Assembly: GCF_030124175.1 (NCBI RefSeq)
Contig: NZ_JASKMT010000001.1
Location: 310,001-374,000 of the forward strand
Direction: 5' to 3'
Source of the DNA: Streptomyces sp. 549
GTDB taxonomy: Bacteria > Actinomycetota > Actinomycetes > Streptomycetales > Streptomycetaceae
DNA length: 64,000 nucleotides
The position numbers and the translations under genes were made by a program. Within the stretch, counting starts at the first letter, position 1. The number at the start of each line of letters is the position of its first letter. A model generated the notes under the pieces. The model did not search any database. It saw only the letters and a program-made list of their open reading frames with translations, and had not been told where the DNA came from. Shown here piece by piece: positions 34,794 through 43,795 of this stretch.

Positions 34794-34843
34794 AACCGCA
34801 CCTGCTCGGCCCTGCGCCGGCGCAGGGCCGAGCAGGTGCGGTT
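34794..34843. repeat. Perfect 50-bp palindrome (25-bp arms, no spacer)
   Basis: Bases 34794-34818 are exactly the reverse complement of 34819-34843. The arms begin AACCGCACCTGCTCGG and meet at GCC-GGC. It lies between the starts of two divergent genes, 58 bases from the oxidoreductase start and about 100 from the CBS start, where a terminator is not expected. Confidence 0.95.
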
Positions 34844-34945
34844 GCCGGTGCCGTGCCCCGGACGGACGATGGAGGAAACCGGTCGGCGGCACCTGCGCGT
34901 CGGGGGCCGGCGGCCACCGGTCCGTCCTGCACGGAGGTACACACC

Positions 34946-35362
34946 ATGACCACGGCCAAGGACATCATGCACGCGGGCGCCCAGTGGATTCCCGCGTCGG
35001 AGACGCTGGACCGGGCGGCGCAGCTGATGCGCGAGCTGAACGTGGGCGCGCTGCCCATCAGCGACTCCGACGAACGGCTGTGCGGCATCCTCACCGACCG
35101 CGACATCGTCGTGGAGTGCGTGGCCATGGGCCACGACCCGGCCCGCACCACCTGCGGCGACCTGGCGCACGGCACACCGCGCTGGATCGACGCGGACGCT
35201 GAGGTGTCCGAGGTGCTGGAGGAGATGCAGAGCCACCAGATCCGCCGTCTGCCGGTGATCGAGAACAAGCGGCTGGTCGGCATGATCAGCGAGGCGGATC
35301 TGGCGCAGCACCTGTCGGAGCACGAGATCGCCGCGTTCGTCGAGCGGGTCTACGCCGGTTAG
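34946..35362 (+). CDS. Two-CBS-domain protein (Rv2626c/Hrp1-like), second copy
   Basis: 138 aa. Two CBS modules: TAKDIMHAGAQWIPASETLDRAAQLMRELNVGALPISD with GILTDRDIVVECVAMGHDP, then WIDADAEVSEVLEEMQSHQIRRLPVIEN with GMISEADLAQHL. The GHDP block between modules is characteristic of Hrp1 and makes this copy closer to Rv2626c than the 30439 copy. Its start at 34946 has GGAGG upstream. The upstream leader includes the 50-bp palindrome. Expected role: ligand-sensing protein of the stress/dormancy set. Confidence 0.9.
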   Translation: MTTAKDIMHAGAQWIPASETLDRAAQLMRELNVGALPISDSDERLCGILTDRDIVVECVAMGHDPARTTCGDLAHGTPRWIDADAEVSEVLEEMQSHQIRRLPVIENKRLVGMISEADLAQHLSEHEIAAFVERVYAG

Positions 35363-35372
35363 CTCCCCCGTC

Positions 35373-37388
35373 TCAGCCGCCGGCCGGCAGCGTGCCGACG
35401 TCGGGTCGTTCCAGGCCGAACACCGTTCTGTAGAGGGCCATCTCCGCCTCCAGGGCACGCACGATGGTCTCCGCCCGGCGGAAGCCGTGCCCCTCGCCCT
35501 CGAAGGTGAGGTAGGCGTGGGCCGGACCGTCCGGCGGCATCAGCCGCATGAACCGCTCGCTCTGCGCGGGCGGGCAGATCACGTCGTCCAGTCCCTGCAT
35601 CAGCAGGAACGGCACCGAGATCCGGTCGGTGCCGTGGACGGGTGAACGCTCCCGGCTGCGGGCCGGCAGGCTCTGCCGCGGGCCCACCAGGGACTCCAGG
35701 TAGCGCGACTCGAAGTCGTGCGTGCCGCTGTCGGCCCAGCCCGCCAGGTCCAGCACGGGGTAGCTGATCACCGCGCAGGCGTACACGCCCTCGGCGGCGG
35801 GTGCGACCAGCGAGACCGCTGCCGTCCAGCCGCCCGCGCTGCCGCCGCGGACGGCGATGCGGGCCCGGTCGGCGGTGCCCTCCTCGGCCAGCGCGCGGGC
35901 CACCGCGGCGCAGTCCTCCACGTCCACCACGCCCCACTGCTCGCGCAGCCGTTCCCGATAGGCCCGCCCGTAGCCGGTCGACCCGCCGTAGTCGACGTCC
36001 GCCACGCCGATGCCACGTGAGGTGAAGTAGGCCGTCTCCAGGTCGAGGGCGAGCGGTGAACGGCCGGTGGGCCCGCCGTGCACCCGGATGACGTAGGGCG
36101 GGAGTTCGCCGTCCGGCGCGGTGCGGCCGGGGTGGTGCGGCGGGTAGACGTGCACGGGCACGCTGTGGCCGTCGGGGCGGTTGAACGCCCGGATCAGCGG
36201 CTCCGGGTAGTACGCCGGGTCCACCGGGTCGCGGTGGGGCTCGGCGAGCACCCGGCTGTGCCCGGTGCAGGTGTCCAGTTCGACGATCTCGCAGCCGCTG
36301 CGCGGGCTCGCCGCGATGCCGACCACGCGGCTGCCGACGGCGGCCAGCGACGGTGACCACTCCGTCCACGGCCCCGGCGCGTCGACCAGTTCGCCGCCTT
36401 CCGGGTCCAGTATGCCGAGCGACTTGGGCCCTCTGCCGTGCAGCACGGCCAGCGGCCCGGTGGGCAGCGGCACGAACCAGCGCCGCCCGATCTGCCACAG
36501 CGCGTCGCCGAACTCCTCGGCCCTGGGGCACAGCGACAGCGGCGGCCCGTTCTCCGGGTCGACCCGGTAGAGGTTCCACCATCCGGAGCGGTCGGAGACC
36601 GCCAGCAGGCTGCCGTCCGCGGCCCACTCGGTCTGCGCGACCGACTCGCGCGGCCCGCCGAGCACCGTGCGGGCGGACTCCAGCCAGCCGTCGCCGCCGA
36701 CCTCGGCCAGCCGCAGCTCGGTGCCGTCCCACGGCATGCGCGGGTGGTCCCAGGCCAGCCAGGCGGCGTGCCGTCCGTCCGGCGAGATCCGCGGGCCGGT
36801 CACGAAGTGGTGCGTGTCGGGGGTGAGTTCGCGCACTGCGTCGCGGTCCTGGGCGGCGGAGCCGTCCAGGGGGACGGCGGCAAGCACGCGGCGGACGTCG
36901 GTGGGCGCCGGGCCGGTGAACTCCTCCAGCACGCACCACACCTCGCCGCGCTCGGGCAGCACCACCGGGTCCGCCCAGCGCAGCCCGCCGCCCGCCGAAG
37001 GCGGACCGAGCGGCGACAGCGGGGTCAGCGGGTGCGGCGACGCGCCCGGCTGGTCCGGTTCGAAGCGGTACAGCCGCTGGTCGGCGTGGTGCACGAAGAC
37101 CATGAGCGGCCCGCCCGACGGCCTGGCGGCCCCGGCCCACGGGCAGCCCCCGTACTCGATCACGCGGCTTCGTACGTCCCACGGCGCGGGCAGCGCCGGT
37201 GCGGGGGCCGCGCCGTCCGCCGTGAACCGCATCCACGCCCGGCGGCCGCCCTCGTCGGGGCGCGGCGCCGTCCACCACACCTCCTGGCCGACCGCGCCGA
37301 GGTGGTCGGGGCGCCCGTCGTGCGTGGCCACCAGTTCCGCGTCGATCGGGGACGGCCAGGTGCCGTAGGGGGCCTGTACGGTCACCAT
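35373..37388 (-). CDS. S9-family prolyl-oligopeptidase-like peptidase
   Basis: 671 aa. An N-terminal beta-propeller (about 30-400) is followed by an alpha/beta-hydrolase domain with the nucleophile motif GGSAGGWTA (serine near 505), an Asp in LLMQGLDDVICPP, and the catalytic His in FEGEGHGFRR near 640. It cleaves short peptides. Last gene of a three-gene minus-strand unit with M20 and M55 peptidases, 12 bases after the M20 stop. No signal peptide, so intracellular. Confidence 0.9.
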   Translation of the reverse strand: MVTVQAPYGTWPSPIDAELVATHDGRPDHLGAVGQEVWWTAPRPDEGGRRAWMRFTADGAAPAPALPAPWDVRSRVIEYGGCPWAGAARPSGGPLMVFVHHADQRLYRFEPDQPGASPHPLTPLSPLGPPSAGGGLRWADPVVLPERGEVWCVLEEFTGPAPTDVRRVLAAVPLDGSAAQDRDAVRELTPDTHHFVTGPRISPDGRHAAWLAWDHPRMPWDGTELRLAEVGGDGWLESARTVLGGPRESVAQTEWAADGSLLAVSDRSGWWNLYRVDPENGPPLSLCPRAEEFGDALWQIGRRWFVPLPTGPLAVLHGRGPKSLGILDPEGGELVDAPGPWTEWSPSLAAVGSRVVGIAASPRSGCEIVELDTCTGHSRVLAEPHRDPVDPAYYPEPLIRAFNRPDGHSVPVHVYPPHHPGRTAPDGELPPYVIRVHGGPTGRSPLALDLETAYFTSRGIGVADVDYGGSTGYGRAYRERLREQWGVVDVEDCAAVARALAEEGTADRARIAVRGGSAGGWTAAVSLVAPAAEGVYACAVISYPVLDLAGWADSGTHDFESRYLESLVGPRQSLPARSRERSPVHGTDRISVPFLLMQGLDDVICPPAQSERFMRLMPPDGPAHAYLTFEGEGHGFRRAETIVRALEAEMALYRTVFGLERPDVGTLPAGG

Positions 37389-37400
37389 CGGGTGCGCCTC

Positions 37401-38735
37401 CTAGAGCGCGCGCAGGGCGCGGTCGAATACCCGGACACCGAAGTGCAGCGCGTCAACTGGTACCCGTTCGTCCACCCCGTGGAACATCGCCTGGTGGTCG
37501 AAGCCCTCCGGGAGGCGCAGCGGGGCGTAGCCGTAGCCGGTGACGCCGAGCCGGGAGAACTGCTTGGCGTCGGTGCCGCCCGACATGCAGTACGGCACGA
37601 CGTGCGCCTGCGGGTCGAAGTGCTCAAGCGCCTCGCGCAGCACGGCGAACGTGGGCGCGTCGGCGGGTGCCTGGAGCGGGATCTCGCGGTGCTGGAACTG
37701 CCATTCGACGTCCGGCCCCACCAGGGTGTCCATGGTCGCCACGAACTCCTCCTCGTAGCCGGGCAGCATGCGGCCGTCGACGTGCCCGGTCGCGGTGCTC
37801 GGGATGACGTTGGTCTTGTAACCGGCTTCCAGCATCGTCGGGTTGGTGCTGTTGCGCAGGGTCGGCGCGACCAGTGCCGCGGCCCGCCCCAGGCGGTCGA
37901 GGAACGCGTCCGCGTCGAAGTCGGGGGCGTCCAGGTCGGGTTGATCGAGTCCGTGGACGGCGGCGAGTTCGGTCAGCGCGGCCCGCACGGTCGGCACCAG
38001 CCGGACCGGCCAGCGGTGCTCGGCGATGCGGTGCACGGCACCCGCGAGCCGGCTGACGGCGTTCTCCCGGTTTGTCTTCGAGCCGTGGCCGGCCCGGCCG
38101 CGGGCGGTGAGGCGCATCCACGCCGTGCCGCGTTCACCCGCGGCGACCGGGTAGAGCCGCCGGCCGCCGTCGGCGTGGAAGGTGTACGCGCCGGACTCGC
38201 TGACGCCCTCGGTGCAGCCCTCGAACAGCTCCGGGTGGGAGCGCGCCAGGAAGCCCGACCCGTAGTCGGCGCTGTCCTCCTCGTCGGCGGTGAACGCCAG
38301 CACCACGTCGCGCCGGGGCCGTACCCCCGCGCGTGCCCAGGCGCGGACCACGGCCAGGACCATGGCGTCGGTGCTCTTCATGTCGACCGCGCCGCGGCCC
38401 CACACCACACCGTCGCGGACCTCGCCGGAGAAGGGCGCCACCGTCCACTCGGCGGCGTCGGCGGGCACCACGTCGAGGTGGCCGTGGACGAGCAGCGCGT
38501 CCGCGGACGGGTCGCTGCCGGCGAGCCGCGCGACGACGTTGGTGCGCCCCGGCGCCTTCTCCAGCAGCTGCGGCTCCAGGCCTGCGTCGGCGAGCCGCTC
38601 GGCGACGTACTCGGCTGCCGGCCGCTCCAGGCCGTCGCCGCCGCCGCGGTTGGTGGTGTCGTACCGGATGAGGTCGCTGGTGAACGTCACCGCCTCGTCC
38701 AGGGCCTGCTGGTCGATGTGCGCGGGGTCAGCCAT
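37401..38735 (-). CDS. M20 family metallopeptidase/deacylase
   Basis: 444 aa. The zinc-ligand motifs of the M20/ArgE/DapE family are intact: LLVHGHLDVVPA (first His, Asp), GRGAVDMKSTDA (bridging Asp), FTADEEDSADYG (catalytic and ligand Glu) and the C-terminal CMSGGTDAKQFS (ligand region). The dimerisation lid domain lies at about 195-330. Substrates are acyl-amino acids or dipeptides. The ATG at 38735 overlaps the end of the M55 gene by 8 bases. Confidence 0.92.
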   Translation of the reverse strand: MADPAHIDQQALDEAVTFTSDLIRYDTTNRGGGDGLERPAAEYVAERLADAGLEPQLLEKAPGRTNVVARLAGSDPSADALLVHGHLDVVPADAAEWTVAPFSGEVRDGVVWGRGAVDMKSTDAMVLAVVRAWARAGVRPRRDVVLAFTADEEDSADYGSGFLARSHPELFEGCTEGVSESGAYTFHADGGRRLYPVAAGERGTAWMRLTARGRAGHGSKTNRENAVSRLAGAVHRIAEHRWPVRLVPTVRAALTELAAVHGLDQPDLDAPDFDADAFLDRLGRAAALVAPTLRNSTNPTMLEAGYKTNVIPSTATGHVDGRMLPGYEEEFVATMDTLVGPDVEWQFQHREIPLQAPADAPTFAVLREALEHFDPQAHVVPYCMSGGTDAKQFSRLGVTGYGYAPLRLPEGFDHQAMFHGVDERVPVDALHFGVRVFDRALRAL

Positions 38736-39558
38736 AGGTCTCCTCCACCGCTGCCGAGACGACCGTGGTGACGGCCTTGAAGCAGCGGATCGCTTCGTAC
38801 ATGTCCGGCGAGCCGTACGCTACCCGGCGTTCACCCGTTCGGCGCACTCCGGGGACGACGGTCGCGGCGCCCGCCAGGTGCTCCGCGTCGAACTCCACCT
38901 CCAGCTCGTGCGGGGTGCTCGCCGGCTGCTCGCGCACGGCGAGCGCGGCGGCGTCCCGGGCCGCCGCGCGGATGCCCGCGGCGGTGACCGCCGGGGTGCG
39001 GCACACCGCGGCGTACCGGGAGACGTGGTCCTTGACCGCGCAGGTGCGGGCGGCCGGCGCGTACCCCTTGGCGTCCTCGCAGGTGAGGTCGTCCCCGGTG
39101 ACGAGCACCACCGGCACGCCGAACTCCGCGGCCACCAGCGCGTTCAGCCGGCCCTCGCTGGCGCGGGCGCCGTCCACCCACACGCCGGTGATGGAGTTCG
39201 CCAGGTAGGTGTGCGCCAGCACACCCTCGCTGCCCGCGCCGGTGTGGTACCCGACGAAGGCGACGCCGTCGACGTCTCCGTGCTGCACACCTTCGACCAT
39301 GCTCAGCGCCTTGTGCCGGCCGGTGAGCAGCACCGCCCGGTCGTCCAGCTGCTCCAGCAGCAGGTTGCGCATCGTCCAGTGCGCCTCGTTGACGAGCACC
39401 TCGTCGGCGCCGCCGTCGAAGAACCCGGCGACGGCGGCGTTGACGTCGCCGGTGAACATCGGGCGGCAGCGTTCCCACTGGGGTGCGCCGGGCAGCACGT
39501 CGGCCGGCCAGGTCACCCCGGTGGCACCTTCCATGTCGGCGCTGACGAGGATCTTCAT
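38728..39558 (-). CDS. M55 family metallopeptidase (D-aminopeptidase DppA-like)
   Basis: 276 aa. Starts MKILVSADMEGATGV, containing the Asp and Glu zinc ligands of DppA (SxDxEG), then VLVNEAHWTMRN, LLTGRHKALSMVEG, AFVGYHTGAGSEGVLAHTY and LVTGDDLTCEDA, which carry the remaining ligands. DppA hydrolyses D-Ala-D-Ala and D-Ala-Gly-Gly. With the M20 and S9 peptidases it makes a peptide- or peptidoglycan-recycling operon, of which it is the first gene. ATG 39558; no transporter is in the operon. Confidence 0.92.
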   Translation of the reverse strand: MKILVSADMEGATGVTWPADVLPGAPQWERCRPMFTGDVNAAVAGFFDGGADEVLVNEAHWTMRNLLLEQLDDRAVLLTGRHKALSMVEGVQHGDVDGVAFVGYHTGAGSEGVLAHTYLANSITGVWVDGARASEGRLNALVAAEFGVPVVLVTGDDLTCEDAKGYAPAARTCAVKDHVSRYAAVCRTPAVTAAGIRAAARDAAALAVREQPASTPHELEVEFDAEHLAGAATVVPGVRRTGERRVAYGSPDMYEAIRCFKAVTTVVSAAVEETYG

Positions 39559-39632
39559 GCCCGGCACGTTACGCGCTCGCCCGGTGCCGCAGAGGTCTCG
39601 CCGGACGTCGCGGCGCGTGCCCTCCGCCGCAG

Positions 39633-40355
39633 TCAGCCATTCCGCCCAACGACAAGCCAGTTGGAGGGCAGTTCCACCGGTGCGCCGTCCGCGCCGGGCT
39701 CGGTGGTGGTGAGCGGAGTGGCCCCGGAGGCAAGCACGCCGAGACCGGCCGCGGTGAACAGGCGGGGCACCGCGTCGTCGGGCATCTCCATCGGCGCTAT
39801 GCCGTGGCCGAATATCGCGGCGAGCCGCTGCGGCGGGCCGCCGGGACGCGCCATGAGGCCCATGAGGACGTCCTTGGCAGCGGCGGCGGGTTCGAGCACG
39901 AACGCCCGGCCGCGTTCGCCCAGCAGGTGGACGAGGGATTCGGCGATGGCCGCCCGCGCCGGTTCCGGGCTCTGGTGCAGGACGCCTCGCACGTACACGT
40001 GGGCGTCCCCCAGTTCGTCGTGCAGGCGCTCGGCAGCGGCCGGGTCGGCCGCGTCGCCCTGCCGGAAGTCGACCCGGTCCGCGCCGGGCAGCGTCCGGGC
40101 ACGTTCGACGGCCGCCGCCGACAGGTCGAGGCCCACCACCGGGCGGTAGTGGGCGGCGAGGAACACGGTCTGGGTGCCGTTGCCGCAGCCCACGTCCACC
40201 AGCGGCAGCCCGGCGGGCAGGTGCTCGCGGAACAGGGTGAGGTGGCGGGCGGCGGTGAGGTCGGGCCGGGCGTCCCAGAAGACCTCCCCGGCCTTGTCGG
40301 GCGCGTCGCGCCAGAACGACTCCCATGCGTCGTGGTGCTCCTTGGACGTCTCCAT
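39633..40355 (-). CDS. Class I SAM-dependent methyltransferase
   Basis: 240 aa. LVDVGCGNGTQTVFLA (about 50-65) is the SAM-binding motif and VVGLDLSAAAVERA the acidic loop. AYVRGVLHQ-like HVYVRGVLHQSPEPAR matches the post-I block of a conserved actinomycete group. Tryptophan/acid-rich start (HDAWESFWRDAP). Substrate unknown. ATG 40355. A gap of 195 bases upstream to the PP2C regulator has no feature I recognise. Confidence 0.85.
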   Translation of the reverse strand: METSKEHHDAWESFWRDAPDKAGEVFWDARPDLTAARHLTLFREHLPAGLPLVDVGCGNGTQTVFLAAHYRPVVGLDLSAAAVERARTLPGADRVDFRQGDAADPAAAERLHDELGDAHVYVRGVLHQSPEPARAAIAESLVHLLGERGRAFVLEPAAAAKDVLMGLMARPGGPPQRLAAIFGHGIAPMEMPDDAVPRLFTAAGLGVLASGATPLTTTEPGADGAPVELPSNWLVVGRNG

Positions 40356-40550
40356 GTGTGCCCCCCGGGTGGGTGGATGCGGCGGTGGCCGGCTGCGGGC
40401 AGTGCGTGGATGCGCTGGACGTCGGTCGCGGGGCCTGTGGTGCCGGTCGCGAGGCGGACGGACGGTCGGCGGTGCTTCTGCTGGCGGGCGCGGTGCGGCG
40501 ACACGGTGCGGTGCGGTGGGCGATGGGCGGCGGGCGGGCGGGGCCGGGGG

Positions 40551-42944
40551 TCAGCGCGGGCGGCGCGGCAGGGCCTGCTCCCACCACACGGTCTTGCCGC
40601 GGGCGGTGCGGCTCGTGCCCCAGCGGCGTGCGAGGCGGCTGACCACCCGCAGGCCCCGTCCGGAGGGGCGCAGCCCGGAGACGTGCAGCAGTTGCGGCAG
40701 CTCGTGGTCGTCGTCGAACACCTCGCACAGCAGCGCGTCGGTGCGCACCAGGCGCACCTCGACACGGCGGCTGTGCGCGTGCTGCACGGCGTTGGTGACG
40801 ACCTCGCTGACCAGCAGTTCGGCCGTGTCGCTCTCCGCCGCCAGGCCCCAGGCCGCGAGGCGCTCGCGCACCAGCCGCCGGGCCCTGCCCGCGGCCTGCG
40901 GTTCCAGGTCCAGTTCCCAGCGGGCGACGTCGTCCTCGGGGATGCCGTTGAGGCGTGCCATCAGGAGTGCCACGTCGTCCTTGCGCCCGTCCTGGTCGCC
41001 GGTGGCGGCTGCCAGCGAGCGGATGACGGTGTCGCAGGCGTCGTCCATCGACGCGGCCGGGTGGGCGGCGGACTCGCACAGCGCGGCGAGCCCGGCGCCG
41101 ATGTCCTGGCCGCGCACCTCCACCAGACCGTCCGTGCACATCACCAGCCGGTCACCGGGGGCGACGGGCACCACGGCCGTCTCGAAGGCGACTCCCCCGA
41201 CGCCCACCGGCGCACCGGTGGGCAGGTCCAGCAGCTCGCTGCCGCCGTCCGCGGCCCGGACCAGCACCGGCGGGATGTGCCCGGCGTTGGCGATCAGCAG
41301 CCGCGACTCGACCGGGTCGTAGACCGCGTAGAGACAGGTCGCGAGGTAGTTCTCGCCCAGCCGCTGCGCAAGGTCGTCGAGGTTGCGGAGCAGCTGTGCG
41401 GGTTCCATGTCCAGGCCTGCCATGGTCTGCACGGCGGTGCGCAACTGGCCCATCATCGCTGCGGAGTTCAGGCCGTGGCCCATCACGTCGCCGACCACCA
41501 GCGCGGTCCGCGAGCCGGGCAGCTGCACGGTGTCGAACCAGTCCCCGCCGACCCGCCCGAGCCTCGTCCCCGGCAGGTAGCGGGTGGCGGTGTCGCAGCC
41601 CGCCATGCGCGGCGCGATCCGGGGCAGCATGCTGTCCTGGAGGGTGTCGGCGACGTTCTCCTGGTACGTGTACATGCGGGCGTTGTCCAGCACCAGGCCT
41701 GCACGGGCGGCGAGTTCCGCACCGGTGACCCGGTCCATGTCGTTGAACTCGGCGCGCTCGCGACGGCGCAGCAGGATCATGAAGCCCAGCACGACCTGGC
41801 GGGCCTTCAGCGGCACGACCAGCATCGAGCGGTGGTTGATCAGGGGCCGGATGTCGCGCTTCTCGAACTGCGCGGCGATGGCGTTGCCCATCTCCTCGCT
41901 GATGCGTGGCACGAGTACCGGTTCGCCGCTCGTCATGCACTGGAAGAACGGCGTGTGCACGGGAAAGGGCATGGACTCGCCGACGGGGACCACGTCGTCC
42001 CAGCGGCCGGGCTCGTCGTTGTGCTCCACGGCCACCCGGTGCCACAGCGTGGTGGCGTCCGGAGGCCCGTCGGGAAATCCCTCACCGGCGATGACCTGCT
42101 CACGCAGGTAGGTGCCGGCGACGTCGGTGAAACGCGGCACGACGGCCTCGCTCACCTCCTGGATGGTGGCGGCCAGGTCGAGCGAGGTGCCGATCCGCCC
42201 GCTGACCTCGTTCAGGAACTCCAGGCGCTCCCGGACCGCCGCGTACTCCAGGTCCGTCTCCGGGTCCGCCGCGGCCGGCGCCGGCCGCTCGGCGGAACCG
42301 TCCGCCGAGCGCCGGGCCCGGCGCTCCACCCGGCGCGGGACGCCCCAGTCGGGTGTCACCGGGACCCGGTGGTGGCGGCTGATCTCCAGTACGGGATAGC
42401 CCAGTTCAAGCACCTGGGAGACGATGCGGGTGCTCTCCTGCGGGCTCATGCTCGGCAGGATCTCCGGTAAGCGGGCCGCCAGTTCGCGTGAACCGGGGAA
42501 GTCGGTGTGCAGGGCGAGGGCGGGCATCACCCGCTCGTTGTCCTGCGCTTCGGCCGAGTCGGGCAGCGACAGCGCGGCCGCACCGGTGGCGAGCACCAGC
42601 AGGCGCTCGGGCCCGGGCCCGACCAGTGGGTAGGCCCACCACAGCACGTCGCCGCCCGGCCCTTCACCGCCGGACGTCCTGGCCCGCCCGGAGGTCGCGT
42701 ACGACGCGGCTCCGCGCACCCCGGCATCCCAACCGGGGTCGCCGAACGCGCCGCCGACCGGCATGAGTTCGGAGGCCCTGGCGCCGAGCGCCTGCTCACG
42801 TCCACAGCCGAAGAGACGTACCGCGCCGGCGCTCCAGTGCGAGATCGCGCCGTGGGCGTCGGCCACCACGACCGCCAGCGGAATGCGCCCGGTGACGGCG
42901 GAGACGGGAAACTCTGGATGGCCACGGGGCTGCTCGTGCTCCAC
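40551..42944 (-). CDS. PAS-GAF-PP2C (SpoIIE-type) phosphatase with HATPase domain
   Basis: 797 aa. Domains in order: PAS (about 15-120), coiled or linker region, GAF (about 245-420), PP2C/SpoIIE phosphatase (about 445-655: GGDWFDTV, VVGDVMGHGLNSAA and KDDVALLMAR carry the metal aspartates) and a C-terminal RsbW-like HATPase (about 675-790: VSEVVTNAVQHA N-box, GRGLRVVSRLA). It can dephosphorylate an anti-anti-sigma factor and also phosphorylate or bind partners in stress-sigma control. GTG 42944 has AAGGAGAG at ideal distance. The much longer open frame upstream is not coding. Confidence 0.92.
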   Translation of the reverse strand: MEHEQPRGHPEFPVSAVTGRIPLAVVVADAHGAISHWSAGAVRLFGCGREQALGARASELMPVGGAFGDPGWDAGVRGAASYATSGRARTSGGEGPGGDVLWWAYPLVGPGPERLLVLATGAAALSLPDSAEAQDNERVMPALALHTDFPGSRELAARLPEILPSMSPQESTRIVSQVLELGYPVLEISRHHRVPVTPDWGVPRRVERRARRSADGSAERPAPAAADPETDLEYAAVRERLEFLNEVSGRIGTSLDLAATIQEVSEAVVPRFTDVAGTYLREQVIAGEGFPDGPPDATTLWHRVAVEHNDEPGRWDDVVPVGESMPFPVHTPFFQCMTSGEPVLVPRISEEMGNAIAAQFEKRDIRPLINHRSMLVVPLKARQVVLGFMILLRRRERAEFNDMDRVTGAELAARAGLVLDNARMYTYQENVADTLQDSMLPRIAPRMAGCDTATRYLPGTRLGRVGGDWFDTVQLPGSRTALVVGDVMGHGLNSAAMMGQLRTAVQTMAGLDMEPAQLLRNLDDLAQRLGENYLATCLYAVYDPVESRLLIANAGHIPPVLVRAADGGSELLDLPTGAPVGVGGVAFETAVVPVAPGDRLVMCTDGLVEVRGQDIGAGLAALCESAAHPAASMDDACDTVIRSLAAATGDQDGRKDDVALLMARLNGIPEDDVARWELDLEPQAAGRARRLVRERLAAWGLAAESDTAELLVSEVVTNAVQHAHSRRVEVRLVRTDALLCEVFDDDHELPQLLHVSGLRPSGRGLRVVSRLARRWGTSRTARGKTVWWEQALPRRPR

Positions 42945-43101
42945 GGTTCCGGCTCTCCTTCCGAGACGGCCTCCACCACAGTACGACCACCGGGGCGTAT
43001 CGCACCGGGCAATGTGGTAAAAGGTCGCACGCCCGCGCATCCGTGCGCCCCTTGCACGCCGAACACACGCTGGGGTACGCCCCCGTCTCCACGACGGCGA
43101 T

Positions 43102-43136
43102 GCGACGGCGACGGAAGCTGCTTCCGTCGCCGTCGC
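43102..43136 (-). terminator. Terminator after SRPBCC gene, 16-bp perfect stem
   Basis: Arms 43102-43117 and 43121-43136 pair perfectly around CTG. It lies downstream of the minus-strand gene 43210-43656. Confidence 0.8.
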
Positions 43137-43209
43137 CGTAACCGTGCCGGGGCCGTGCCGATCGGCCGCACCGCGGCCGGACCACCCGAAACGGTGAACC
43201 GGCCAGCGG

Positions 43210-43656
43210 CTACTTCTCCGTCTCGGCGGCGAGGCGGTCCAGGATCTCGCCGTAGATCCGGCCCAGTCCGCGCGGCGCGAAGGTCTTCTCGAAGAAGCCG
43301 CCGACGCCGCCCGCACCGTTCCACACCGTGGTGACGGTGACGCGCGAGGTGCCCTCCGCGCTCCCGGGGGTGACCGTCCAGGTGGTCACCATCGAGGAGT
43401 TGCGGTCCTTCTCGACCAGGCTGCCCTCGGCGGGCTCGTCCACGTCGAGCAGGCAGTCGCGGATGCGCTTACTGGTGGCCTGGAGCTTCCAGTGCACCAG
43501 AGTTCCCTTGCCGTCGCCGCCCTCCCGCACCTCGTACTCGCTGAAGTGCCCGGGCAGCAGCTTCTCGCGTGTTCCCCGGTAGTCAGCGAGGGCGTCGAAG
43601 ACCGTCTCCGGCTTCGCCGCGATCTCCCGCTGGCTGGTGGCCTCGACCTGCGCCAT
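43210..43656 (-). CDS. SRPBCC (START-like) family protein
   Basis: 148 aa. It follows the polyketide-cyclase/coenzyme-Q-binding SRPBCC pattern: REIAAKPETVFDALADY at the start, alternating strands including TLVHWKLQAT and TTWTVTPGSAEGTSRVTVTTVW, and the C-terminal helix (RIYGEILDRLAAE). Such proteins bind hydrophobic ligands; the ligand is unknown. ATG 43656 has AGGAGG upstream. Divergent from the LexA-controlled radical SAM gene. Confidence 0.88.
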   Translation of the reverse strand: MAQVEATSQREIAAKPETVFDALADYRGTREKLLPGHFSEYEVREGGDGKGTLVHWKLQATSKRIRDCLLDVDEPAEGSLVEKDRNSSMVTTWTVTPGSAEGTSRVTVTTVWNGAGGVGGFFEKTFAPRGLGRIYGEILDRLAAETEK

Positions 43657-43737
43657 GAGTCCTCCTGTGGTGAACCGCGGCCGACCGCCGCGGTACCCGC
43701 CATCCCATCACCCGCGCCACGCCCGCCACAATCCAGG

Positions 43738-43768
43738 TTGACATCCACGAAGGGAACAGGTGTTCTAT
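43738..43768 (+). promoter_or_regulatory. SOS promoter: LexA box over the -10 region
   Basis: TTGACA (43738-43743) is followed by GAAC-AGGT-GTTC (43754-43765), an exact GAAC-N4-GTTC LexA box, overlapping a TTCTAT -10 candidate (43763-43768, 19-base spacer; or TGTTCT with 17). The ATG is about 28 bases on. Confidence 0.8.
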
Positions 43769-43795
43769 TTGGAGACGGCACGACGAGGAGGCACC

